A DNA stretch of 64,000 nucleotides. Origin: Ambrosia x helenae. Lineage: Eukaryota > Streptophyta > Magnoliopsida > Asterales > Asteraceae. Below the pieces are notes generated by a model. That model saw only the letters and a program-made list of their open reading frames with translations, ran no database searches and was not told the DNA's origin. The stretch is from the NCBI GenBank assembly GCA_030844895.1, contig CM061231.1:34233149-34297148 (forward strand), written 5' to 3'. Below, piece after piece: positions 22,894 through 33,423 of this stretch (its first letter is position 1; every line of letters begins with the position of its first letter). The position numbers and the translations under genes were made by a program.

Positions 22894-24391
22894 TGTAACA
22901 CCCCAACCGATGGCGGAAACATCGAGGTGTCACGTAGTGACGATTGTTCAAAAGCACAAGGTACTAAAATGTAAATATATTATTGAATAATTTAAATTGT
23001 CTTACATGGATGAAATGGGAAAAATACATAAGTCTGAACAAAACATGAAATTTGAAATAAATTATTAAAAGCAAGCACTAAAATCCAATGCTATGCAACT
23101 AAGATCAAACTGCACCTGAAACATGTACAAAATAAGTTTTGTCAACATATGATATGTTGGTGAGCATTCCTAGTTTTAATACATATGGTAAGTTGGAAAA
23201 TGTTATACAATTTAAGTGCAAAGCTACAGTGCATTTATGTAAACTATGTATCATACAAATGAGCGAAATCAATCATGTGACTGTATAATGTACTAAATGA
23301 ACGGCGGTGTACTTATCCAAATAATTGGATAATAACTTAACAATGACCATGGATTCTCCGATGAAAAAGGGGAAGAATCAACCTAGGCGGGTTGTCAATC
23401 CAATAGCGCTATCCAATGTTAAGGTCGGCTTGTACAATGTTAATGATTTCACTAAGTACAAATGTATTCTACATGTAATGTCTAAGCATAAAGCACGTTT
23501 GTAAGCAAATGCACATAGTACTAGAATTGTATTGTAAAAATGTGAACTTGTATTTGTAATTTGTATAAGTGTACATGTAACACCCCAAAAGTGAATAAAA
23601 GCAAACGGGGATAGGAAATACTCACTTTCGCCAAATAACTAGATGACTAAGCGAGCGTGAAAATGCGAGCAATCCAAAGATTCAATAACGAAACTAGTCC
23701 AATTTAGAAGAAAAGAAACCGAATAGGAAAAATATCAAGCTTCCAATTCGCCAATTACAAGAGCTTATAATCAAAGCTTCAAATGTAGAAGTAATATACT
23801 CTAGAATAAATGTATGAGGGATAGTTTAATCGAATTGAAACATTCGATTTAGAGGTGCAAAGTAAAATGGGTCATAGGTGGGGTTTTATACTAGTTTTGG
23901 ATTCAATTAGTCTTTAAAATTGGTCAACACAATAAAGTAAGGTTTTAAGATAAATTGACTATTTGACTAGGACTTTGACTAGGAATTTGACTAGGACTTT
24001 GACTAGGACTTTGACTAGGAATTTGACTAGGCCTTTGACTAGGAATTTGACTAGGACTTTGACTGTTTGACTGTCTCCACGGACTGCGAGAGCAAAAAAA
24101 ATCATTTTTTTCTAATTTAATCAATTTTAAGTTTCGGACTTGTTTCCTTCTGTTTCTAAGTTGGTTTTAGGACCGAAAATTAAGGGCTTTGAGTATCAAG
24201 GTCTGGAACATACGTGCTCGGGTGTAGATGTGAGTATAAAACGTGCATACTTTTACTTATAAAAATTATAAGTTTTATTAAATTGTGAATTTTGGTCCTA
24301 TTAAAATACGAGGGTTAAAAATGAAAATTTTGAAATAGTTGAGGAACCAATTATGCACATTTATGAAAAGTGAAGGGTGCAGGTTGTCACA
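22894..24391. mobile_element. Solo LTR (1.5 kb) inserted in the LINE
   Basis: The segment begins TGTAACACCCC, ends GGTTGTCACA, and is flanked by the exact 5-bp duplication AAAAC (22889-22893 and 24392-24396). Removing it with one duplication copy restores the LINE reading frame as FIKKFWSPFES. There is no polyprotein, so it is a single LTR left by recombination. The TGTAACACC/GTCACA ends resemble Ty3-gypsy LTRs of this plant group. Confidence 0.88.
23955..24072 (+). repeat. TTTGACTAGGA minisatellite with eleven TTGACT motifs
   Basis: Short tandem units of the form TTTGACTAGGAMT run across this stretch of the solo LTR, giving eleven TTGACT copies on the plus strand. TTGAC(C/T) is the W-box core bound by WRKY factors. 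Whether it works as an enhancer here is inference. Confidence 0.75.
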
Positions 24392-24682
24392 AAAACTTTT
24401 TAATAAATCTAAAGTTAAAGCCGTCAGGACCTGGTGCTTTTTTCGCTACCACATTCAAACATCGCTTGCTTGATTTCCTTTCCTGAAAATGGAGCCACGA
24501 GTTCCAACGCCGCCTCATCTGAAATCTGTTTTAAATCCAACCAAACCAAAGATGGCCGGTGCATCATATCTTCCACTAACTTCATTTTGAAAAATTGATA
24601 AACCTCTTTTTTGACCAATGGCGGCTTATATATCAGCTCTCCATTCACCAATAAACCCGGGATAGAATTCGAAGAATTAAGA

Positions 24683-26255
24683 ATTACTAATATTAGATGT
24701 TTCCAATATTGTGTAAATCATGATAAATGCTAATTATACGCTAGAAATAGTAATGTGACAAATCAAAGAATTAAGCATTTATTTTGTGTTTAAATGTCTT
24801 TAATTTTAAAAATCAATTTTTTTAATTTTGATTTTGAATGTTTGAAAATAAAGTAATTCAAATAAAAATAGGCGAATTAATTATGATGAAAAAATTCAAA
24901 TTTAACTTTGTTTATAAATGTATTTATATATGATTAATAATTTGTGTTTAAAGGTTATTAATGAAATGGTAATCATAATTATTAATATTAGATGTTTCCA
25001 ATATTGTATAAATCATGATAAATGCTAATTATACGCTAAAAATAGTAATGTGACAAATCAAAGAATTAAACATTTATTTTGTGTCTAAATGTCTTTAATT
25101 TTAAAAACCGGATTTTTTTTTAAATTTTGATTTTGAATGTTTGAAAATAAAGTAATTTAAATGAAAATAGGCGAATTAATTATGATGAAAAAATTTAAAT
25201 TTAACTTTGTTTATAAATGTATTTATATTTATATATGATTAATAATTTTCTGTTTAAAGGTTACTAATGAAATGGTAATCAAAACTATTAACATTAGATG
25301 TTTTCAATATTGTGTAAATCATGATAAATGTTAATTATACGCTAAAAATAGTAATGTGACAAATCAAAGGATTAAGTATTTATGTGTTTAAATGTCTTTA
25401 GTTTTAAAAACCAGACTTTTTTTTTTATTTTTGATTTTGAATGTTTAAAAATAAATTTATAAATGTATTTATATATGATTAATAATTTGTTGTTTAAACG
25501 TTATTAATGAAACGATAATCATAATTATTAACATTAGATGTTTCCAATATTGTTTAAATCATGATAAATGCTAATTATACGCTAAAAATAGTAATGTGAC
25601 AAATCAAAGAATTAAGCATTTATTTTGTGTTTAAATATCTTTAATTTTAAAAACCGGATTTTTTTTTAAATTTTGATTTTGAATGTTTAAACATAAATTT
25701 ATAAATGTATTTATTTATGATTAATAATTTTGTGTTTAAAAGTTATAAATGAAATGGTAATCATAATTATTAACATTAGATGTTTCCAATATTGTGTAAA
25801 TCATGATAAATGGTAATTATACACTAAAAATAGTAATGTGACAAATCAAAGAATTAAGCATTTATTTTGTGTTTAAATGTCTTTAATTTTAAAAACCGGA
25901 TATTTTTTTTAAATTTTGATTTTGAATGTTTGAAAATAAAGTAATTCAAATGAAAATAGGCGTATTAATTGTGATGAAAAAAATTCAAATTTAACTTTGT
26001 TTATAAATATATTTATATTTATATATGATTAATAATTTTATGTTTAAGTATTATTAATGAAATGGTAATCATAATTATTAACATTAGATGTTTCAAACAT
26101 TCTGTAATTCATGATAAATGGTAATTATACGCTAAAATAGTAATGTGACAAATCAAAGAATTAAGCATTTATTTTGTGTTTAAATGTCTTTAATTTTAAA
26201 ACCCGGATTTTTTTTAAATTTTGATTTTGAATGTTTAAAAATAAAGTAATTAAAA
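24683..26255. repeat. AT-rich tandem array, six units of about 240-308 bp
   Basis: Units begin near 24683, 24978, 25284, 25524, 25766 and 26074, each with ACATTAGATGTTT(T/C)CAATATT or a close form, then ATTATACGCTAAAAATAGTAA and GTGACAAATCAAAG. Units 3 and 4 are about 65 bp shorter because they lack the segment with AATAGGCGAATTAAT. Unit 6 is truncated. No coding potential. It starts exactly where LINE homology ends. Confidence 0.9.
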
Positions 26256-27875
26256 ACTTTGACATAAAAAGTCAAACATTGTAATTCTATTTTGACATAA
26301 ACAGTCAAACACAATCTCACATTTTTAGCAAACTGTGCAATAACATTAGTTTAAGTAATCTAACCACTCACCATTGACTTTGTGTATGAACTACTTTTTA
26401 ACCTGACCATCTTTTGTGAGATTGATGGTGCGTATGACAGGTAGCCACCAAAGATTCCTCAAATGAATTGTGAGGCAGAAACCATCTATTTTTCAAGGTC
26501 ATCATTGGGTGTGAATATACCTGAAAATACGAATGCTCCAAAAAAAATTAGGGAAAATTATATAACATTGGAGAACATAAAGATATAACAGATAAATGGA
26601 GAATACATAAATATAACCAAACAACTATAACAAATATGTGATTATAATTGATAGCATACAACTCAAACAAATATGCGAATATATATACATCGGAGATAAC
26701 ATCGGATTAAACAGAGAATGATTGTCATACCGGATTATTGGACTGTGATCAAAAGGATTCAAGTCTGAAACTTTTAATGGATGAATCAAACACAAATATA
26801 GATACAGATCTGAAAAATTCTAATTACTTTACAAATAAGAAGAAAAAGATATACGGTTAGTCAGACACAATACCTTTAGAAAAGGAGATTTGAAGGCAGC
26901 AGCGGTGGTGGTAACAAAACCTGAATTAAAATTCATACTCTCTGTTAACAAAATTCGTATAATTAGCTACAATGGACATTGTTCCACATTCCAAACTTAC
27001 AAATAACCTTTGGATTGTTGGTGTTCATAACAACTTACATCAGTTTAAAATAAACCACAGTAAGGGTTAGAAATTCACTTAGTAGTTTGATTACAAATTG
27101 ATAAGCCTAACAACATATGAATTCTTATCTTAAAGGCACAATAAAAACAACTTTTCATTCTTTACTTACTCCAATACATAGTGTACACAATGGCACTTCA
27201 TAATCACCAATAGCTCTAGAATATGAATTATTAAAACATACTCTTCGTGTAAAGATGAATACTTTATAATTTTAAAAGATATACTTTAATACTATTCTTT
27301 ATAATACTGTAATGTAACGAACTTAAAAAAAGACAAAGAATTTAGGCCAATACCTTTATTTTTCTTCCGATAGTCCAAACCTAATTCATCTGCACTAAAA
27401 AAATCAATTTTATGAACTAATAAGAAACCCTAACTGATGAGGAATATAACCTGAAAGTTGACACCACATGCTGTTGTACGTAATAACTTCAATTTATTGT
27501 TGAAACCGCAATTGATGAAGAACATAACCTGAAAACCAATACTATATATTCATACAAAAAATGGACCACAACTATACACAGAGGTTAAAAACAAAAAATC
27601 AATAATAACATAAAACCTACACGTAATTGAATCAAAAGGTGAAAGGTTGTTTGGTGGCGATGTTTATGTTGTGGTGGAACGAATGTTTGAGGCAGTGAAT
27701 GAGAATGAGAAAGAATATAAATACAGAAGAATGAAAGAGAAGCGTACAAAAGAAGTCTTTGATTAAAATAGAATAGTAATTAAATGTTTTTTATTTAAAA
27801 AAAATAAAAATCTAGATTATAATGTTTAGGAAAGTTATTAAACACCTTGACCGAAACATTAATGAATGATTTTCA
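26256..27875. other. No gene seen; gene-like promoter traces on the minus strand
   Basis: AT-rich, with no ORF above background. Around 27640-27730 the minus strand has a TATA-like TATTTATATTC followed by a pyrimidine-rich leader, and several CAG/GT-like sites occur downstream. A decayed gene or non-coding transcript is possible but not demonstrated. Confidence 0.3.
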
Positions 27876-28146
27876 ATTTTTAAAAAATAAAAATTTTTAT
27901 AAATTACATGGATGGGACAAGTGACACAATATGGAGGTGAGATGATTGAACTTTGAATATAGGAGTGCCAAGTGTACCTAGGGAGTTTATTTTATAAGAT
28001 GTAATAAAGATTTTTGATTTTTTAAAAAATAATTTTTTTTTAAATTACATGGATGGGACAAGTGACACAATATGGAGGTGAGATGATTGAACTTTGAATA
28101 TGGGAGTGCCAAGTGTACCTAGGGAGTTTATTTTATTAGATGTAAA
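27876..28146. repeat. Tandem duplication, period about 141 bp, two copies
   Basis: The block starting AAATTACATGGATGGGACAA at 27901 recurs at 28042, with shared GTGACACAATATGGAGGTG and CCAAGTGTACCTAGGGAG. Only a few differences are visible. Non-coding. It ends right where the truncated LTR at 28150 begins. Confidence 0.9.
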
Positions 28147-28149
28147 GAT

Positions 28150-28427
28150 TATTATGGGTCAAATTATGAAATGGTCAACCGAATGATATAACTGTCATAC
28201 CAAACGGTTTGACGGTTAGCATATAGTCTCGACGGTTAAGTTTGTGGCTATATTTATAGATATTTGTAAACAGGTTCTATACTTTTAGTTGTTACAATAT
28301 GTCTGATCAATACAAAGACTTTTATTCAGAATTCTTGTTCCTGCATATGATTGTATACATGATGTATAATTCTTGATTCCTTTGTTTACTGTTATAAACC
28401 GCTGCACATCAGAATTGCTGTCCAACA
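28150..28427 (+). repeat. 5' LTR (truncated at its start)
   Basis: Matches 29306-29593 but lacks the first 60 or so bases. It ends TGTCCAACA before the primer-binding site. Confidence 0.8.
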
Positions 28428-28431
28428 AATA

Positions 28432-28443
28432 TGGTATCAGAGC
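28432..28443 (+). promoter_or_regulatory. Primer-binding site (tRNA-iMet type)
   Basis: TGGTATCAGAGC, the complement of the initiator-Met tRNA 3' end, five bases after the LTR. Confidence 0.85.
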
Positions 28444-29247
28444 ATGGTTACGATTCTCGAACAATGATTTAACAACCGCTGCGCGAATTGAAAAGAATCA
28501 AGAATCTATGACAACTGTCCAGAATTTATACATCAGAATTCAAGAAATAAGAATGAAACAGAAGAAATTGATAGAGAATCAAGGAAATTAGAACGAAGAA
28601 GACGGATAATCAAAGTTTTTTGTTGAAAAACAAAATAGGCATGAAACAGAGACTTGGAGTTTCACGTCAAAAATCATCACAATATAAAAGAATCATTTGA
28701 AATATAAGGGCACAAACAGAGACAACAACCGGAACTGTTTTTATCAAATCTCAAGACTGCTACCCAAACAAAACTGGATTAATTTGATTGATCAAGAAAC
28801 AGAGGAAGGAGAAAAAGAAAAGGAATTACGAAACGAAGAACATGGATTAATTTGATTCATATATGACACCGAGTTCATGCTCTCATATATGGAAAAAGAA
28901 ATTAATTGGATTCATATATGACACCGAGTTCATACTCTCATATATGAATGAAGAAATACTCTATCTTTTGATAGAAGAAAAGGAACGAAGAAAACATATA
29001 TAATATTATGCTTTGTTTTAGTGAAATAAAAGGAGGAGGAAATAATATATACAGGACTTTATTTACATGGAATCCTTCTATGAAGAAGAAGATACATATA
29101 ATAAGAAGAATCGGATTCCAAATGGACTGAAGAAATCAAATAACAACCAAAAGTCAATCATCAGCCTATTGATCGGGAAGGAAGAAAAGAATGAAGGCTT
29201 CAACTCTATCCTAAACTAGTTACATAAAAGTCTAGTTTAAGGGAGGG

Positions 29248-29593
29248 TATTGGAATTATAAACTATACTTTTATTATTGTATCATGTATTATGTATTAAG
29301 TTAGTTATTATGGGTCAAATTATGAAATGGTCAATCGAATGATATAACTGTCATACCAAACGGTTTGACGGTTAGCATATAGTCCTGACGGTTAAGTTTA
29401 TGGCTATATATATATATATATATAGATATTTGTAAACAGATTCTATACTTTTGGTTGTTACAATATTTCCGATCAATACAAAGACTTTTATTCAGAATTC
29501 TTGTTCCTGCATATGATTATATACATGATGTATAATTCTTGATTCCTTTGTTTTCTGTTATTAACCGCTGCACATCAGAATTGTTGTCCAACA
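29248..29593 (+). repeat. 3' LTR
   Basis: Begins TATTGGAATT after the purine tract and ends TGTCCAACA. It contains an (AT)n expansion at about 29405-29422 that is not in the 5' copy. Confidence 0.75.
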
Positions 29594-29880
29594 AATTAAT
29601 GGTAGACCGTGATGGCTGTCACTGTTTTAATCCATCATAGAGTGGCCATCTCGGGCCACCCCGCCTACTTTAAGAAAAAAAAGTATATACATCAAACTAA
29701 CTATAACACAGAAATAGTATAATGTCGTGCGTTGTTCATGATCACTCTTGTTGTTCAAAACTTTCTTAAGTTATTAAACACAATATGTTTCATTTAAATG
29801 ATCTTAATGTTATTCAAAATAACTGTGTTCTTGTTTCATTTTCAAGTTACATGAATTCATTTTCTACCATAGTAGTCTAA

Positions 29881-30089
29881 GAGGGTGTTTGGGATTGTGT
29901 TTTGAATCTGATTTTTAGATTATTGTGTTTTGAAAACGCAGATAATCAATTTTTAGTGTTTGGATTGCGTTTTGAAAATGCGGATAATCAGTTTTTTAGG
30001 CTACCAAAACACAATAATCTATATGCAGTTCCACCCCTGCTTTTTCAAAACGCATAATCTGTTTTGAATAATTAATTCCAAACACCCCC
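29881..30089. mobile_element. MITE with GGGTGTTTGG ends and TAA duplication
   Basis: Starts GAGGGTGTTTGGGATTGTG and ends CCAAACACCCCC. The trinucleotide TAA flanks both sides (29878-29880 and 30090-30092), as expected for PIF/Harbinger-type (Tourist) elements. About 209 bp, non-coding, with an internal TTTTGAAAA(C/T)GC(A/G)GATAATC repeat. Confidence 0.75.
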
Positions 30090-30215
30090 TAAATTGGCTG
30101 ACATTTTAGATACTATAATTTTTATAGTTATAATAGCTTACATGTGTAAGAATGTATTATACATTAACAATACACATACTAAAATACATTCTAAATTGTT
30201 TTTAATGGCTAGCTA

Positions 30216-32572
30216 GTGATGTGCCGAGAAATTAACATGTTTTACATACTTAATTATCTCCCTTTTTGTACCTTTTTATGCTTTATCTTTTATAAAACAT
30301 TATTAAATCGTTCCTTTGAGATAAATGCAGGTTCTTAGAAGGAAAAAGCAAAAAGGACGAGAAAAGGCACGTTTTGAGTGGAGAACAAGCTTCTATGGGA
30401 CAAAGGGGCATAAGGTACAATAACCTTGTCTCCCACATGCAAGTTTTGGAGCCCAAGGCAGGAAAACAACACGAAAGACAAGGACTTGAAGACTTTCAGA
30501 GAAGATTCAGATACAGCAAGGTCGCGCTCTGACCGTGCACGGTCGTGCAACTGTTCCGGGTCAACAAGTCAACATTTCCATGTCAAAAGGAGTCAAATCT
30601 GAGATATTCATATATGCACAGGCGTGCTCCAGTACACAGCACGGTCGTACTTTACTCTAGCGTGTTCTCCAAGGCAAAAACCAACCAAGACTAACAAGAA
30701 GAGTACACATTGTGCTGAGCACGGGCGTGCCAGACATCCCAGGAGACAATTCTGCACAAAGGACTCTGCAGCAGTACGCGTTGTCGAGCATGGGCGTGCC
30801 AGAACGTTTTCAAGGGCGTGCTGAAGCTGTTTTGCCTATAAATAGAGGCCTCCACCCCTCATTTTGAACCATCCCTTTATCCATCCAAACCAACACTTCT
30901 CCAGGAAGTTTCGGCCATCTCAAGGGTCTTGCAAGCCACCTTTGGAGCTTAGGATCACTCCATAAAGGCTTGAAGATTGAGAGTAGAGAGAGAGTTCACT
31001 AAAAATCATCCAAACCACCCTCTTTAATCCACATCACACTCACCACCATGTATTCATCACCCGCTTTTGATCGTGTAATTGTTGTAGCGCCAATGTTGGG
31101 CTAGATTATTCGAGTGTTGCTAGGGTGAAGACTTATCTTGGTATGAATTATATAGTAGTTTTTATTTAATTAGTGGTGTCGTGTTCTTGTTAAATTCTTT
31201 TACTTAGAGTCCTGTTTGGTTAACTAAATAACTAATTAACTAGTATTTGGTCTTGTGGGTGTCTTGGTAGGAATTTGGAGAACTCATGAGTGTACCCATG
31301 GCATGTAAAAACCCATGCACTTGTGAGCCCATCCGAAAGTATAAAACTAATAATTGAATAGTTTAACTAAAATAACTAGAGGTTTAATCAGCTTCTCGTA
31401 GTCCCGAACTAGATCCAAAGCGAGGAAACCGGTAGTGAGACAGATCCTTTGGGCTTCTTATATCCGAACCGGGTTCTAAGCAATGGCTACTAAAGTGCAC
31501 CAGATCTGAGTGACACATTTCTGGTACTCACCGGATGATTAGATGATCTCCTTGGTAAAGAGAGGTTTCCCTAAGGGCACACCAGTGATCTGTTGTATCA
31601 TACGCTTTTAGGATTATGTGCCACCTTTATCAAGGGTTTCATCCAGTTTGGGAGGTTAAGGGTTGGGTAATTAAGCTATCACTACCAAGATCTCACTTAG
31701 GGTTTGTACGGTCTTTATACTTGGTCCTAGTGATAAACCAAGGCTTAATCTTGCGACTTAGCTACATGGTCTATGTGATAGCTTTGGCGCAGGTTAAGTG
31801 TTGGTGAACCCGTGTTGAGAGAAAACGGTCTTTATTTTCTCTCATCTTTATACTGCCGCATAGTTATTGATAGACCAGTCACTTATTAAAATATTTATTT
31901 GGGTCATGTTAAAAGATGCACGTGTGTGGGAAAAGTCACGACTCCTTTATGATATCAAGTGGCTTCTTGTTCCGTCATGCTCCGGCCACCGGCAAGTTGT
32001 CCATGGAGACTTTTGAGTATTACATGTCATTATCGCGGCTTTTAGAGTTGGATTATTCAGGGTTAGATGCATACAGTCTTGAGTCATCTAGTTGTCATAG
32101 TCGAGAGGTGAGCTTACCAGACCAGGGAGACCCTCATTTTCCAAACAAAAACACAGCTCGTATTGCGATAACAAACACCACCGGAGAATGTTGTAGCAAC
32201 TCCAAGTTCAGTAAAAGTGCGCACTTGTTCACACCACTTAATTAAATAACCATTACTAATCTGTCCCAAGATAAAGTTGGATCCCGAAGCAACACTTTTT
32301 TTGGTATTGATTTTTATTCTGATCGCCCTTGCTTTCTTTCTTTATTTTATCTTTATTTTATATTAAAGCAACTTAGGGCTGGGTAGGGGAAGTCGTGTTT
32401 TTGGGTTTGATACTCGGTATTTGCTATAGAGTATACTGCGCTCGATAGGTCCACTTGCCTATCGTGTGGGTTTAAAGTAGTCAGCAGCTATCGTTTTATT
32501 TTTATAAATTTAAAACTTAGATTAGTGTTTTAATAAAAAGGTTTTGCTTAATTACCCTTTTTACCGAGTCCT
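30216..32572 (+). mobile_element. Possible Ty3-gypsy (Athila/Tat-type) LTR, no coding region
   Basis: The region starts TGATGTGCCGAG and could end near CGAGTCCTGACA. A clean plus-strand TATA box (TATAAATA, 30837-30844) follows a 300 bp stretch with repeated half-palindromes of the type CACGG(G/T)CGTGC. Near 32430-32470 it has CGCTCGATAGGTCCACTTG and CCTATCGTG, wording I associate with Athila/Tat LTR ends. No gag-pol is present, so it would be a solo LTR. No target duplication was found and the limits are uncertain. Confidence 0.35.
30837..30844 (+). promoter_or_regulatory. TATA box of the putative LTR
   Basis: TATAAATA followed by AGAGGCC and a C/T-rich leader. Confidence 0.5.
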
Positions 32573-33413
32573 GACACTTCTTCCGAGAAAGTTTTGGTTT
32601 TAAAAAGGACGTTTAAAAAAGACCTAATCCACACAACATTAGCAGGAAGGTTAATCCACAATATAAACAGTTAAACACCAATCAAAAGGAAATCCCCAAG
32701 AACCAGTACGCTTAAATACAACTAACACATACAACTAGTTATAAACAACATCAAAGGCGCACCATTTCGACCAATCTAACACCTTCGTATTGGTATCTGC
32801 TCTTCACGAATAAAAAGCATAAAGACTTGATGCCCACAAAACGTTTAGAGGGAGAAACATTCACCTAGTTAAAAAATTTGTCATTACAAGATTACCAAAT
32901 GCACCAGCATGATATAAGAATAGCACCATTGACCGTCTTCTCGATCTTGGAGATAGGGAGATTATTCTGCAACTCAAACATGTCACATGGTGAAAACGTA
33001 GATAAGAGGGATTTTACACCAATAACCAATTTGTTGCCAAACAAAATCTATAGTATTAAGGGGGACGGGGCGCCACCAGATTTGGTCACAGGTACCCCAC
33101 TACCAGCATGGTAATACCGCTGCTAGTGATGCTAGTAGTGGATCCTTGAACCAAATTCTGGTTGTAGTTAACGGATGTGAACTTGTGAATGTGAATAAAT
33201 TATTTTTTTCCTATACCACCGTCCCTTGCCAGGTTTGGTTTAGCAATGAACAAAGGAAGTTTAGAAACAAAGTATAATAAGGGACTTTTAAAGAAAAAAA
33301 ACATAGTATGAAAAAGGATATGAGGGAGATGGTTTCTTAAAGGAGATGAGCATTATTATATATTATTATTAGTATAATAGAGATTGTGTTTGGTGAGGAT
33401 TTGAAAGTAGGTC
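32573..33413. other. No gene seen
   Basis: AT-rich spacer between the putative LTR and the second LINE. A 78-codon ORF at 32878-33114 resembles nothing I know. Confidence 0.5.
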
Positions 33414-33423
33414 AAAAATTCTT

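Larger units (their letters stand above)
20682..24680 (-). pseudogene. L1-type LINE ORF2 remnant, split by a solo LTR
   Basis: Minus-strand fragments give, from 5' to 3', GLLVNGELIYKPPLVKKEVYQFF (24672-24600), FSGKEIKQAMFECG, and GPDGFNFRFIKKFWSPFESD. Then come the RT core with VSKVISKVLANRLNKV, RRYILDGPLIVSE, KIDFEKAYD, LVNGSPTFEF, GIRQGDHISPFLF, and LLYADDAIVMGEW (YADD near 22230). The later region includes LSSWKARVLSMGGRVVLIK and a zf-RVT-like end with CVHCGEAMENVDQILQHV near 21100. Several frame breaks occur. The endonuclease part is missing: homology ends at about 24680, where a tandem-repeat array begins. The solo LTR at 22894-24391 interrupts the codons for FIKKFW. A short T-run at the left edge may be the remnant of the poly(A) tail. 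Confidence 0.85.
28150..29593 (+). mobile_element. Small non-autonomous LTR retrotransposon
   Basis: Two LTR copies (about 28150-28427, 5'-truncated, and 29248-29593) flank about 820 bp of non-coding DNA. The tRNA-iMet-type primer site TGGTATCAGAGCATGG starts at 28432, right after the first LTR. A purine tract TTTAAGGGAGGG precedes the second at 29236-29247. No gag or pol ORF is present. The interior has a short internal duplication around CATATATGACACCGAG. LTR differences (several substitutions and an AT-repeat expansion) indicate an older insertion. The missing first part of the left LTR explains why no target duplication is seen. Confidence 0.8.

Noticed and set aside
24683..26255. CRISPR-like array
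   Set aside because: Eukaryotic AT-rich tandem units without spacers; repeats are near 300 bp and contiguous.
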